Of a stretch of DNA of 50,689 nt, positions 1-7,648 are shown one piece after another; the first letter of the stretch is position 1, and each line of letters opens with the position of its first letter. The stretch is from an uncultured Clostridia bacterium. Lineage in GTDB: Bacteria > Bacillota > Clostridia > TANB77 > CAG-508. The translations under genes and the position numbers were made by a program. The notes under the pieces are model-generated. The model saw nothing but the letters and a program-made list of their open reading frames with translations, was not told where the DNA came from and searched no databases. The stretch spans positions 1 through 50,689 of the forward strand of contig CALXEV010000009.1 in NCBI GenBank assembly GCA_944387425.1, in the 5' to 3' direction.

Positions 1-53
1 CTGCTGAAAGTATTGATATTGATGAAAATGGCGAAGTTGTAGGGATATTTTGA
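1..53 (+). CDS. C-terminal end of a truncated upstream gene
   Basis: An open frame enters from the left edge and gives 16 codons ending ESIDIDENGEVVGIF before a TGA at 51-53. The acidic, well-formed tail looks like a real protein end, but too little remains to name a family. The stop codon touches a dispersed 27-bp repeat, as several other stops in this window do. Confidence 0.4.
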   Translation, partial: AESIDIDENGEVVGIF

Positions 54-58
54 CATTT

Positions 59-85
59 GGCATTTGGTGCCGGTTCTTTTTTGTC
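59..85 (+). repeat. 27-bp dispersed repeat, family A, copy 1
   Basis: This copy contains GGTGCCGGTTCTTTTTTGTC and matches copies at 3728-3754, 3760-3786, 43463-43489 and 43495-43521 (the last two in reverse). A partial second copy (GACATTT) lies just before it at 52-58. The ends are short inverted repeats (GACA/TGTC-like) around a CCGG centre. Confidence 0.7.
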
Positions 86-91
86 ATTTTT

Positions 92-121
92 GCATAAAGA
101 AACCTCAAATTAGAAATACTA
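92..121 (+). promoter_or_regulatory. Probable forespore sigma-G promoter of gpr
   Basis: GCATA (92-96), an 18-nt spacer and AATACTA (115-121) match the sigma-G pattern (about GHATR, 18 nt, CATNMTA) except for one base. gpr is a classic sigma-G gene in Bacillus. The same -10 with the same spacing lies upstream of spoVAC in this window, which supports both calls. Confidence 0.6.
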
Positions 122-149
122 ATAAAAACTATTTTTGAGGAGGTTTTTC

Positions 150-1082
150 ATGTATAATTTTAGAACAGATTTAGCACTTGAAAGAAGAGATATATATCAA
201 AAAGTGAACAAGTTACAACAAATAGAAGGTGTAGAAAGTACAGAAGAGAATATTAATGAAAATATAAAAGTATCTAGAGTAAAAATTACAAATCAAAATG
301 GAGAACAAGCACTAGGAAAGCCAATAGGAAATTATATAACAATTGATGTAAAAAAATTAAAAATAGCAGGAGAAGGCGAAATTCAAAAAGCTTCAGAAAC
401 ATTGTCAAATGAATTAAGAAAGATAATTGACATGCATACAGACAAGCAAGGGGAAATTTTGATTGTAGGACTTGGAAATATATATGTAACACCTGATGCT
501 TTAGGTCCAAAAGTAACAAATGAAATTGATGTTACAAGACATATTATTAAATATTTGCCACAATATGTTGAAGAAGGTACAAGACCTGTAAGTGCAATTG
601 CACCAGGAGTTTTAGGAACTACTGGAATAGAAACAGTTGAAATTTTAAAAGGAATAGTCGATAACACAAAACCTAAATTGCTAATTGTAATTGATGCATT
701 AGCATCAAGAAGCATAGATAGGATTAGTAGTACAATACAAATATCAGATACAGGAATTGTTCCAGGAGCTGGAGTGGGTAATACTAGACAAGAAATAAGC
801 CAAAATTCTCTTGGAATACCTGTTGTTGCAATAGGAATTCCAACTGTTGTTGAACTTGCAACTCTTGTATCAGATGGAATTGATATATTTATAGATAGAT
901 TGCAAGAAAAAGCAGAGTCAAATGAACACTTAAATAAATTACAACAAAATGATAAGTATGAAGAAGTTAAAGAGGCTTTAAATGTAGGGGAATATAATAT
1001 GATAGTAACTCCTAAAGAGATTGATGATTTGATTGAAAATATGAAAGATGTTGTTGCAAGAGGAATTAATTTTGCGGTATAA
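150..1082 (+). CDS. gpr: Germination protease GPR
   Basis: This is the 310-aa GPR endopeptidase (family A25), made in the forespore as a zymogen. It cleaves small acid-soluble spore proteins at germination to release amino acids. The N-terminus MYNFRTDLALERRD, the TPDALGPKV motif near residue 115 and the IDALASRS...GVGNTR region near residues 180-215 are family signatures containing the conserved aspartates. The ATG at 150 is chosen because GAGGAGG lies 7 nt upstream; a longer TTG reading frame from 135 runs through that ribosome site. It has its own sigma-G-like promoter and a bidirectional terminator behind it. Confidence 0.95.
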   Translation: MYNFRTDLALERRDIYQKVNKLQQIEGVESTEENINENIKVSRVKITNQNGEQALGKPIGNYITIDVKKLKIAGEGEIQKASETLSNELRKIIDMHTDKQGEILIVGLGNIYVTPDALGPKVTNEIDVTRHIIKYLPQYVEEGTRPVSAIAPGVLGTTGIETVEILKGIVDNTKPKLLIVIDALASRSIDRISSTIQISDTGIVPGAGVGNTRQEISQNSLGIPVVAIGIPTVVELATLVSDGIDIFIDRLQEKAESNEHLNKLQQNDKYEEVKEALNVGEYNMIVTPKEIDDLIENMKDVVARGINFAV

Positions 1083-1099
1083 ATGTTATATAATAATTA

Positions 1100-1143
1100 A
1101 AAAAATAGCCATTAACGAAAATAAAATTAAATGGCTATTTTTT
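1100..1143. terminator. Bidirectional terminator between gpr and ytxC
   Basis: A 14-bp perfect stem (AAAAAATAGCCATT with AATGGCTATTTTTT) has A/T runs on both sides, so it can end both converging genes. The stop codon of ytxC lies inside the right arm. Confidence 0.85.
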
Positions 1144-1998
1144 ATTTGGTTTTAAATTAAAGTTTTTATATAAATGACAAATATTACAATCAGTACAAAT
1201 TGTAATACGATTTTCAAAAATTAATTTAATAGTATTGATAAATTCTAAATTATTTGATGTATTTGCGGTGTGTAAAAAGATATGCTCTGGTAATAAAGTT
1301 AATAATGTATTTAAAACAAAATCATTATTGGAAAAAGAAATATCTGACAAATATTTTGCATTTAAAGAATTTCTTTTAATATCAATCATGTTTAGATTTT
1401 CGTCAAGTAAAATAATATCATAATTAATACATACCATATGAATTATATCTGTAAGAGTTGGTTGAGAATTAATATATAATCTCAAAAGAGAAACAAATTC
1501 AAGATATTCTCTTTCTATAATATATTCATTAACAGAAAAATCAACCAAGTCTTCAAGCATTTTTCTATAATCTGATAATCTAAAATTAATAAAACCAGTT
1601 ATTACTATAGAATGATTTTTTTGTATATATTCGTAGAAGGTGTCAAACAAAAGCATTTGTCTATTTTCAAAAGAAAATTGTTCATCTTCACAAAGATTTT
1701 CATTACACAGCTCTAAAATTTTATCAAACTCAGAATTATTAAAATAAAAATAATTTGAAAGTAAAATACTTTTTATAATATCATATTCAAAATAATCAAT
1801 AACTAAGTAAGAGAAAATAGTAGCGAGTTTTGTGTAAAATAGCTCATTATCTATTCCTATATAGTGGATAATGATATTTTTATAAGATTTAAATTCGTTG
1901 CATGAATAACTTACATTTAACATATTAAAATTATAAAATTCTTCTTGTAGATATTGCAAAATATCATCATTGTTAGTTTTAATACATAATGAACTCAT
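1135..1998 (-). CDS. ytxC: YtxC-like sporulation protein
   Basis: This 287-aa protein matches the YtxC family, found in endospore formers and of unknown biochemical role. The diagnostic block is the central GFINFRLSDYRKMLEDLVD stretch near residues 138-156, followed by VNEYIIEREYLEFVSLLRLY. The C-terminus adds a cysteine cluster (CTDCNICHLYK). There is no signal peptide or membrane segment. GAGGAG stands before the ATG at 1998. It converges on gpr, another sporulation gene. The assignment rests on motif recognition; the function is not deducible from sequence. Confidence 0.75.
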   Translation of the reverse strand: MSSLCIKTNNDDILQYLQEEFYNFNMLNVSYSCNEFKSYKNIIIHYIGIDNELFYTKLATIFSYLVIDYFEYDIIKSILLSNYFYFNNSEFDKILELCNENLCEDEQFSFENRQMLLFDTFYEYIQKNHSIVITGFINFRLSDYRKMLEDLVDFSVNEYIIEREYLEFVSLLRLYINSQPTLTDIIHMVCINYDIILLDENLNMIDIKRNSLNAKYLSDISFSNNDFVLNTLLTLLPEHIFLHTANTSNNLEFINTIKLIFENRITICTDCNICHLYKNFNLKPNKK

Positions 1999-2088
1999 AA
2001 AAACTCCTCGTAAAAACCTATTTTGTATAGTATCTCCATAAAAGTAATAACCTATACAACTAACATATAATATTCTGAAAAATAAAAA

Positions 2089-2115
2089 TTGTCACAAGGA
2101 CCGTCCCTGTGACAA
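2089..2115. repeat. Palindromic repeat, family B, copy 1, probably doubling as terminator
   Basis: The arms TTGTCACA and TGTGACAA (8 bp, perfect) flank AGGACCGTCCC. It lies directly after the GH57 stop codon, and on the minus strand it is followed by a T-rich run, so it probably terminates that gene. A second copy with compensating stem changes lies inside purA at 44480-44507. Confidence 0.8.
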
Positions 2116-2118
2116 AAA

Positions 2119-3708
2119 TTATAATTTTTTATAAATATGATAATCAATTTCAGGAAATACACAATCTTTTAATTGAATATTCTTTAAAAATGCTTTATCA
2201 ATTTTATTACTCTTAATTTGATAATACAATTTTGTAAAACGACCAATGTGTTCTTTAATACGTTTTTTTGCATAATCAACCATTGTTCCATTTGTTATAA
2301 TAAATAGCCAATCACTACTTTGTGCAAGAAGAAGTTCTCTTGCTGCTTGATTTAAAGCGTCTTTAATTGTTCCTTCAGCATTAGGATATGATGTTGCAAG
2401 TTCAACCATTCTATCACCAGCTTTATGCAAATGACGATGTGCATAATCATTTGTTGGATTTAACCATACTCCACTATATCCATTTGCACCCCAACTCGAA
2501 CGACAAGGAGAAGCAACTTGAATATTTGGATATTTGTCAATATATTCGGAAGGTGTAATTAATTCAAAATTACAATCATCATAATAAATCTTCTTAAATA
2601 AAATATATAGCCAATATGGTCCTTCATACCACCAATGTCCATATAATTCAGCATCATAAGGGCATAAAATAATAGGGGGTACTTTCATATAATCTGCTAC
2701 ATTTTTTATTTGTTCTGTACGAGAATCTAAGAAATGACCTGCTTGTCTTTCTGCAGAATCATGGGCCCATTGAACATTATAATAATCTTTTTGATCTGTT
2801 TTTCCGGTTATTCTATAATATTTTATTCCTGTATGAACACGAACTCCATTGTGTGCAATATATGGTTTTATATAATCATAGTCAGCTTCATAACCAATAT
2901 CTCTATAAAATTCTCTATAATTGAAGTCTCCTGGATATCCATCAATTGAACTCCATACTTGTTGAGATGATTTCATATCACGACCGAAACAAACTAATCC
3001 GCCAGGTGAAACGATTGGTGCACAAGTTCCGTAAATTGGGGTAGGGTCTGCATATAAAATTCCATGTGATTCAACAATAGCATAATCTATTCCAAATTCT
3101 TTTAAATATTTATCTGCTTCTGGTACATAACCACATTCAGGTAACCAAATTCCGCGAGGTTTTCTGCCAAAGTATTTTTCATATGTTTGTACACCTACTG
3201 CAATTTGAGCTCTAACAGTTTCTTCTGTAACATAAAGGATAGGAAAATATCCATGTGTTGCACCACAAGTGATTATTTCTAGTACTCCTATATCCTGAAA
3301 ATGTTTGAATTGCTCTATTAAATTACATTTGAATACATCTCTAAAAAGATGCAAGTCACTTGAATATCTGTCATAATAGTAATGAGCAAGCTCGTTTAGT
3401 TTCTTGTCATAAGCTGTTCTTTTTATTTCTTTTTCTGATAATTCAATTAGTTGCTCTAAATAGTGTATATATTTTTTGTGCAAAAGTTCATTATCTAACA
3501 TTGATAGTAGAGGAGGAGTCATGGACATTGTTATTCTAAAGTTTACTCCTTCATCAACTAGACTTTTAAAAACTTTTAATAATGGTATATATGTTTCTGA
3601 GATTGCTTCGTATAACCATGATTCTTCCAAATAATCATCGCTTTCTGGGTGGTGGATGAATGGAAGATGTGCATGTAGTACGAAACTTACATATCCTTTT
3701 TTTTGCAT
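2119..3708 (-). CDS. Glycoside hydrolase family 57 protein (probable 1,4-alpha-glucan branching enzyme)
   Basis: This 529-aa protein carries the N-terminal VLHAHLPF motif of GH57. WLPECGY near residue 185 contains the glutamate nucleophile and PYDAELYGHWW near residue 355 the acid/base aspartate. The length and the long C-terminal helical part fit GH57 branching enzymes (DUF1957 type), which build alpha-1,6 branches in glycogen-like polymers in the cytosol. The start at 3708 is chosen because AAAGGAGA lies in front of it. A longer frame would start in repeat DNA and add a meaningless MPKKNRHR leader. It follows a DUF4912 gene on the same strand, a known pairing. No other glycogen genes are in the window. 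Confidence 0.85.
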   Translation of the reverse strand: MQKKGYVSFVLHAHLPFIHHPESDDYLEESWLYEAISETYIPLLKVFKSLVDEGVNFRITMSMTPPLLSMLDNELLHKKYIHYLEQLIELSEKEIKRTAYDKKLNELAHYYYDRYSSDLHLFRDVFKCNLIEQFKHFQDIGVLEIITCGATHGYFPILYVTEETVRAQIAVGVQTYEKYFGRKPRGIWLPECGYVPEADKYLKEFGIDYAIVESHGILYADPTPIYGTCAPIVSPGGLVCFGRDMKSSQQVWSSIDGYPGDFNYREFYRDIGYEADYDYIKPYIAHNGVRVHTGIKYYRITGKTDQKDYYNVQWAHDSAERQAGHFLDSRTEQIKNVADYMKVPPIILCPYDAELYGHWWYEGPYWLYILFKKIYYDDCNFELITPSEYIDKYPNIQVASPCRSSWGANGYSGVWLNPTNDYAHRHLHKAGDRMVELATSYPNAEGTIKDALNQAARELLLAQSSDWLFIITNGTMVDYAKKRIKEHIGRFTKLYYQIKSNKIDKAFLKNIQLKDCVFPEIDYHIYKKL

Positions 3709-3727
3709 GTTTATTTCTCCTTTTTTT

Positions 3728-3754
3728 GACAATCGGTGCCGGTTCTTTTTTGGC
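3728..3754 (+). repeat. 27-bp dispersed repeat, family A, copy 2
   Basis: This copy has GGTGCCGGTTCTTTTTTGGC and lies 5 bp from copy 3 in direct orientation. The pair sits in the leader of the GH57 gene, just upstream of its ribosome site. Confidence 0.65.
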
Positions 3755-3759
3755 ATTTT

Positions 3760-3786
3760 GACATTTGGTGCCGGTTCTCTTTTGTC
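3760..3786 (+). repeat. 27-bp dispersed repeat, family A, copy 3
   Basis: This is the cleanest copy, starting GACATTTGGTGCCGG and ending TCTCTTTTGTC. It forms a direct tandem with copy 2. Confidence 0.7.
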
Positions 3787-3808
3787 ATTTTTGTTATAAT
3801 TAAATAAT

Positions 3809-3832
3809 GTCGTAGGTGAAATTTCCTACGAC
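3809..3832 (-). terminator. Intergenic stem-loop after the DUF4912 gene
   Basis: A perfect 8-bp stem (GTCGTAGG with CCTACGAC) with an 8-nt loop starts 13 nt past the DUF4912 stop. The minus-strand tail is ATTATTT, a weak U-tract, so it may be a leaky terminator or an mRNA-processing hairpin between DUF4912 and GH57. Confidence 0.55.
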
Positions 3833-3844
3833 CTAATATTTTTA

Positions 3845-4837
3845 TTAAAATAATGCTGATCTACTAGATGACATATTACTTGTTGCTAAGCCACCAGAAG
3901 ATGGATTTGACAATCTTTCGAAGAAATTAATATCTTCATCTTTATATATGCCTGAGTAAACAGCTTGAAATATTTCTTCACTTATAATTGGAATGTCTCT
4001 TTTTTCTTTTAATGCAGGTAAACTTCTAACAAAATCTACTAGAGATATAGTTTTTTCATCATTATTTTTAATATTTCTGAATTTGATTGTATTATTTTCA
4101 TTTGTAGAAAACAATACATGGTCATTAGGAGTTTCTATTTCGTTTGAAGAAGAAACATATATATAATCAGTATTGATATTTTCTTGAATCTCTTTTGTTG
4201 CTTCTTCATTATAATAGTTTGGACGTCTTCCTAGTTCAACTTTGTAATCACATTTACTATCATTTATATGTAAATACCAACTATTTGCAAAATCATCTAT
4301 TGGAACTTCGAAACTATAATTCATTGTAATATTATGTATTATTAAAACAGGTCTTGTTATATTAAAGAAATTTTCACCATATTGTTTTATATAATTTTCT
4401 CTATCTTTATCTGATATATCCCAATATACGAATAGGGTATTAGGAGTTTGATAAAGTATTTTAACAACTGTTTCATTATATCTATATGGTAAATCATAAT
4501 ATTCAACAATATCAACAAATTGTTCTTGCTTTTTAGTTTTTCCAGTTGCTTTTCTTGTTGTAGCAGCTTTTTTTGCAGTGCTTTTTCTTGCTGTCACTTT
4601 TTTTGTGCTAGCCTTTTTGACTGTGGCTTTCTTAGCAGTTGTTGTAGTTTTCTTTACAGTAGTTTTTTTGGCAGTAACTTTTTTCTCGGCTTTCTTGGCA
4701 ACAGCCTTTTTTGCAGTGTCTTTTTTCTTTGCAGTTCCTTTTGAGGAAGTTTTTGGTTTTACTGTAGTTTTAGTTGTGGCAACTTTATTTGTCTTTTTGT
4801 TATTTTTTTCATTTATTTCTTTAGTTTTTGTTGGCAT
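3845..4837 (-). CDS. DUF4912 protein with histone-H1-like basic N-terminal tail
   Basis: This 330-aa protein has two parts. Residues 1 to about 100 are almost only Lys, Ala, Thr and Val in AKK/TKK repeats, resembling the C-terminal tail of histone H1 and bacterial HU/AlgP-like DNA-binding tails. Residues 110-210 (DLPYRYNETVVKILYQTPN, VYWDIS, then SWYLHINDS) match DUF4912. AGGAGG precedes the ATG. It is upstream of, and co-directional with, the GH57 gene; DUF4912 and GH57 neighbours occur in other Firmicutes. DUF4912 has no known activity. The tail could bind nucleic acid or an acidic polymer (inference). Confidence 0.75.
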   Translation of the reverse strand: MPTKTKEINEKNNKKTNKVATTKTTVKPKTSSKGTAKKKDTAKKAVAKKAEKKVTAKKTTVKKTTTTAKKATVKKASTKKVTARKSTAKKAATTRKATGKTKKQEQFVDIVEYYDLPYRYNETVVKILYQTPNTLFVYWDISDKDRENYIKQYGENFFNITRPVLIIHNITMNYSFEVPIDDFANSWYLHINDSKCDYKVELGRRPNYYNEEATKEIQENINTDYIYVSSSNEIETPNDHVLFSTNENNTIKFRNIKNNDEKTISLVDFVRSLPALKEKRDIPIISEEIFQAVYSGIYKDEDINFFERLSNPSSGGLATSNMSSSRSALF

Positions 4838-4956
4838 TTTTTATCCTCCTATGTAAAAGACATTATATTCTATATACTATAACAAAATAAAAATAAATTC
4901 AAGAGAAAACGCGAAAAAAAATAAAAAACATACATATAAAAATATACCCTAAACTC

Positions 4957-4985
4957 TTGAAAAATACTTTGCTATATGATAAAAT
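4957..4985 (+). promoter_or_regulatory. Predicted vegetative promoter of the 152-aa membrane protein gene
   Basis: TTGAAA (4957-4962), 17 nt, then TAAAAT (4980-4985), leaving a leader of about 65 nt before the AGGAGG site. Confidence 0.45.
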
Positions 4986-5054
4986 ACAACTGTCTGGTAA
5001 AAGCCAGTTAAGTTCTATTCATCATTAACAATAATTTGTTAGGAGGAAAATGAT

Positions 5055-5513
5055 ATGAAAGCCAAAATGAAAAACAAAATTATTACATTAGCCCGGAATG
5101 AAAAATTTTACACAAGGCTACTAATTAGTTACCTAGTTATTGCTATGGTTTTTATAATTAATGAATTTACAAATAAATATGACATTCCAAGAGTCATTCT
5201 TGCAATTTTTGCTTATTTAGGAATAGGTATATATCTTATTGCTTCTATTTTAAATGCAATAGGAAAACAAAAAGATGAAATACTTAATAATAACAAATGG
5301 AGTTATATCATCTTAAGTGAAAGTGGACCGGTTTCTTCATTATTACTTGTGTTTTTTTATTTCTTATCAAGATTTATAGCAATGTGGTTTAATGAAGAAA
5401 ATCTTATTGTTGTAATTATTGTTGGGGTTATTTATTTTACAATATTTTTGTTTACCCTTATTAAAGGAGTTGCGGCAGTTAACTATTATTTTTCTGAAAA
5501 GTTGAATAAATAA
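5055..5513 (+). CDS. Hypothetical membrane protein
   Basis: I do not recognise a family. The 152-aa product has a basic N-terminus (MKAKMKNKIITLARNEK) followed by about four hydrophobic segments (near residues 23-40, 46-66, 92-112 and 118-138), so it is probably an integral membrane protein with its N-terminus in the cytosol. TAGGAGG is well placed before the ATG. It is a single-gene unit with its own promoter and a strong terminator. Its codon use is like the neighbours, so there is no sign of transfer. Confidence 0.75.
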   Translation: MKAKMKNKIITLARNEKFYTRLLISYLVIAMVFIINEFTNKYDIPRVILAIFAYLGIGIYLIASILNAIGKQKDEILNNNKWSYIILSESGPVSSLLLVFFYFLSRFIAMWFNEENLIVVIIVGVIYFTIFLFTLIKGVAAVNYYFSEKLNK

Positions 5514-5518
5514 AACTA

Positions 5519-5555
5519 GAACAGCTAGAGAGGATATTATCTTTTCTAGCTGTTC
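5519..5555 (+). terminator. Terminator of the 152-aa membrane protein gene
   Basis: An 11-bp stem (GAACAGCTAGA with TCTAGCTGTTC) is followed by CTTTACTTTT. Confidence 0.85.
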
Positions 5556-5597
5556 CTTTACTTTTAAATTATTTATAAACAATTTATCAAAAAAATA

Positions 5598-5626
5598 TTG
5601 ACAAAAACTTTATAACATAGTATAAT
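5598..5626 (+). promoter_or_regulatory. Promoter of the infC-rpmI-rplT operon
   Basis: TTGACA (5598-5603) and TATAAT (5621-5626) are both perfect consensus with a 17-nt spacer, as expected for a ribosomal-protein operon. Confidence 0.85.
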
Positions 5627-5633
5627 ATTATTC

Positions 5634-5755
5634 GTTACAAGAAGAAGTTATCCACTTCTCACCTTAGCTTTGTGGTAAAAGGTTAGAAAAATTAGATATA
5701 AAATGTAAATATCTATATTTGTGTGGAATTGACTTGTAACAAAGTCAATTTTTTT
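5634..5755 (+). promoter_or_regulatory. L20-type leader with attenuator
   Basis: The leader contains an intrinsic terminator, TTGACTT/AAGTCAA at 5729-5748 with a run of seven T, in front of infC. GTTACAAG at 5634-5641 is exactly complementary to CTTGTAAC at 5733-5740, which overlaps the left arm and loop of the terminator, so pairing of the two would prevent termination. In Bacillus subtilis the same operon is controlled by L20 through leader attenuation; the layout here fits that scheme. That L20 chooses between the folds is inferred. Confidence 0.75.
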
Positions 5756-5788
5756 AGTTTGACTTAAAAATACTAGGAGGTGTTTTTT

Positions 5789-6301
5789 ATAAAACAAGAA
5801 TTACCAATAAATGGTCAAATAAGAGCAAGAGAGGTTCAATTGATAAGTGATACTGGAGAAAAGCTAGGAGTCGTTCCGTTAAGTAAAGCTTTAGATATAG
5901 CAGGAGAAAAGAAATTAGATTTAGTTTTAGTTTCACCAAATGCTCAAACACCAGTATGCAAAATAATGAACTATGGAAAGTATAGATTTGAACAATCTAA
6001 AAAAGAAAAAGAAGCAAAGAAAAAACAAAAAATACAAGAAACAAAGGAATTAAGAATAACACCAAACATTGAAGAACATGATTTTGGATTTAAGGCAAAA
6101 AATGCAAGAAAATTCTTAGAAGATGGAAACAAAGTAAGAATTACTGTAAGATTTAGAGGAAGAGAATTAAACAACACAAAAATGGGAGAAAATGTTTTGA
6201 ATGACTTTATCAAAGCATTAGAAGATATTGCAGTAGTTGAAAAAAGTCCAAAACTAGAAGGAAAGAACATGTTTGTTATATTAGCTAAAAAAGCCAACTA
6301 A
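5789..6301 (+). CDS. infC: Translation initiation factor IF-3, ATA start
   Basis: This is the 170-aa IF-3, which binds the 30S subunit and checks the start codon and initiator tRNA. The N-domain motif KQELPINGQIRAREV and the C-domain motif VRFRGRELNNTKMG are clear. The start is ATA at 5789, 8 nt after AGGAGG. No ATG is available in frame, and the GTG at 5780 overlaps the ribosome site. infC is known for non-AUG starts (AUU, AUC, AUA) that let IF-3 repress its own synthesis, so I read this as genuine. It is the first gene of infC-rpmI-rplT. Confidence 0.95.
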   Translation: MKQELPINGQIRAREVQLISDTGEKLGVVPLSKALDIAGEKKLDLVLVSPNAQTPVCKIMNYGKYRFEQSKKEKEAKKKQKIQETKELRITPNIEEHDFGFKAKNARKFLEDGNKVRITVRFRGRELNNTKMGENVLNDFIKALEDIAVVEKSPKLEGKNMFVILAKKAN

Positions 6302-6376
6302 TTGTGGACATAGTCTATAAATAAAAGGCTTGATATAAATAAATAAAAAAGAAAACAATTGAAAGGAGCGATAAGC

Positions 6377-6580
6377 ATGCCAAAATTAAAAACAAATAAA
6401 GCAGCTAAAAAAAGATATTCTTTAACAGCAACAGGAAAAGTAAAAAGAACAACAGCTAATAGAAGACATTTATTAGCAAATAAAACAAAAAGACAAAAAT
6501 TATCAGCAAGACGCCCAGGAGCATATGCAGATAAGACTTGTGAAAACACAATAAAGAAATTATTACCATATGGTAACTAA
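6377..6580 (+). CDS. rpmI: Ribosomal protein bL35
   Basis: This 67-aa, highly basic protein has the family start MPKLKTNKAAKKRY and the block KTKRQKLSARRPGA. It is a large-subunit protein. The ATG at 6377 is chosen because AAAGGAG lies 9 nt before it and family members begin MPK. It lies between infC and rplT in the usual order, 75 nt after infC and 23 nt before rplT. Confidence 0.97.
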   Translation: MPKLKTNKAAKKRYSLTATGKVKRTTANRRHLLANKTKRQKLSARRPGAYADKTCENTIKKLLPYGN

Positions 6581-6603
6581 TAGTAGAGTAGGAGGGAATA
6601 GAA

Positions 6604-6954
6604 ATGGCAAGAGTAAAATCAGCAATGACAACAAGAGCAAGACATAAAAAAGTATTAAAACAAGCAAAAGGATATTATGGTGCAAAACACTATAGATTTA
6701 GAAATGCAAATCAAGCAGTATTAAAATCATTATCTTATGCATATGTTGGAAGAAAAGATAAGAAAAGTAATTTCAGAAAACTATGGATAGCAAGAATAAA
6801 TGCTGCTGCAAGAATGAATGGATTAACATATAGCAAATTAATCGCTGGATTAAAAAAAGCTAATGTAACAATCAACAGAAAAATGTTAGCTGAAATAGCT
6901 GTAAATGATGAAAAAGCATTTACAGAAATCGCTGAAATAGCAAAAAAAGCATAA
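6604..6954 (+). CDS. rplT: Ribosomal protein bL20
   Basis: This 116-aa protein begins [20 protein letters not shown] and has the family signature [20 protein letters not shown]. bL20 is needed early in 50S assembly and is the expected autoregulator that acts on the leader at 5634-5755. AGTAGGAGGG precedes the ATG. It is the last gene of its operon, with a terminator close behind. Confidence 0.98.
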   Translation: MARVKSAMTTRARHKKVLKQAKGYYGAKHYRFRNANQAVLKSLSYAYVGRKDKKSNFRKLWIARINAAARMNGLTYSKLIAGLKKANVTINRKMLAEIAVNDEKAFTEIAEIAKKA

Positions 6955-6968
6955 TTTTATATTTTATG

Positions 6969-7012
6969 AGAGGAGGTTATTATTTTGAACGTAAATTCAA
7001 AATAATGCCTCT
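6969..7012 (+). terminator. Terminator of the infC operon
   Basis: A long stem (ATTATTTTGAA with TTCAAAATAAT, plus outer AGAGG/CCTCT) is followed by TTTGTGTTTTTT. Confidence 0.8.
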
Positions 7013-7047
7013 TTGTGTTTTTTATATAGAATAAACGGAGGAGAAAA

Positions 7048-7647
7048 ATGAATATAGGAATAGATGTAGATGGAGTACTAGTTGATTTAGAAACGAAAAT
7101 GCTAACTTATGGAACTAAATTTTCTGTAGAAAATAATTTAAATATAGAAGTTAAACCAGAAGAATATTGGGAAACAAAAAAATTTAATTGGTTAGCAAAT
7201 CAAGAACAAGAATTCTGGAATAAATATTTAGTAAAATATGTAAGAGAAAGTGAGCCAAGAGAATTTGCATCTGAAATAATAGAAAAGCTAATGCAAGAAG
7301 GAAATAAAATTTATATAATAACTGCTAGAAATGAATATGGAATGCCTAAAGAATATTATGGTAAAATGCAAGAATTTACAAAAGAATGGCTTGACAAAAA
7401 CAAAATAAAATATGATAAATTAATATTTAAGAGTGACAAAGAAAAAATGCAATGCTGTTTAGATAATAAAGTAGATATAATGATAGAAGATAGTCCATCA
7501 AATATTTTAGATATATCTAAAAAAGTAAAAGTGATAAAATATGATTGCCCATACAACCAAGAAGTTCAAAATAGCAATATCATAAAAGCTTATAGTTGGT
7601 ATCATATATATGATATAATAAATAAATTAATAAAGGGGGAAAAATAA
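7048..7647 (+). CDS. HAD-family 5'-nucleotidase-like phosphatase
   Basis: This 199-aa protein has the HAD motif [10 protein letters not shown] at residues 4-12 (nucleophile Asp and acid/base Asp), motif [11 protein letters not shown] near residue 90, and motif [10 protein letters not shown] near residue 150. The cap insert and length match the NT5C/deoxyribonucleotidase-like branch, which dephosphorylates nucleoside 5'-monophosphates. It starts behind CGGAGGAG and stops one base before the guaB reading frame, so the two are co-transcribed and both act on nucleotides. The exact substrate is unknown. Confidence 0.75.
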   Translation: MNIGIDVDGVLVDLETKMLTYGTKFSVENNLNIEVKPEEYWETKKFNWLANQEQEFWNKYLVKYVRESEPREFASEIIEKLMQEGNKIYIITARNEYGMPKEYYGKMQEFTKEWLDKNKIKYDKLIFKSDKEKMQCCLDNKVDIMIEDSPSNILDISKKVKVIKYDCPYNQEVQNSNIIKAYSWYHIYDIINKLIKGEK

Positions 7648-7648
7648 T

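Noticed and set aside
4578..4856. 92-codon Phe/Val/Ala-rich plus-strand frame
   Set aside because: Antisense of the AKK/TKK repeats of the DUF4912 gene, whose low complexity keeps this frame open.
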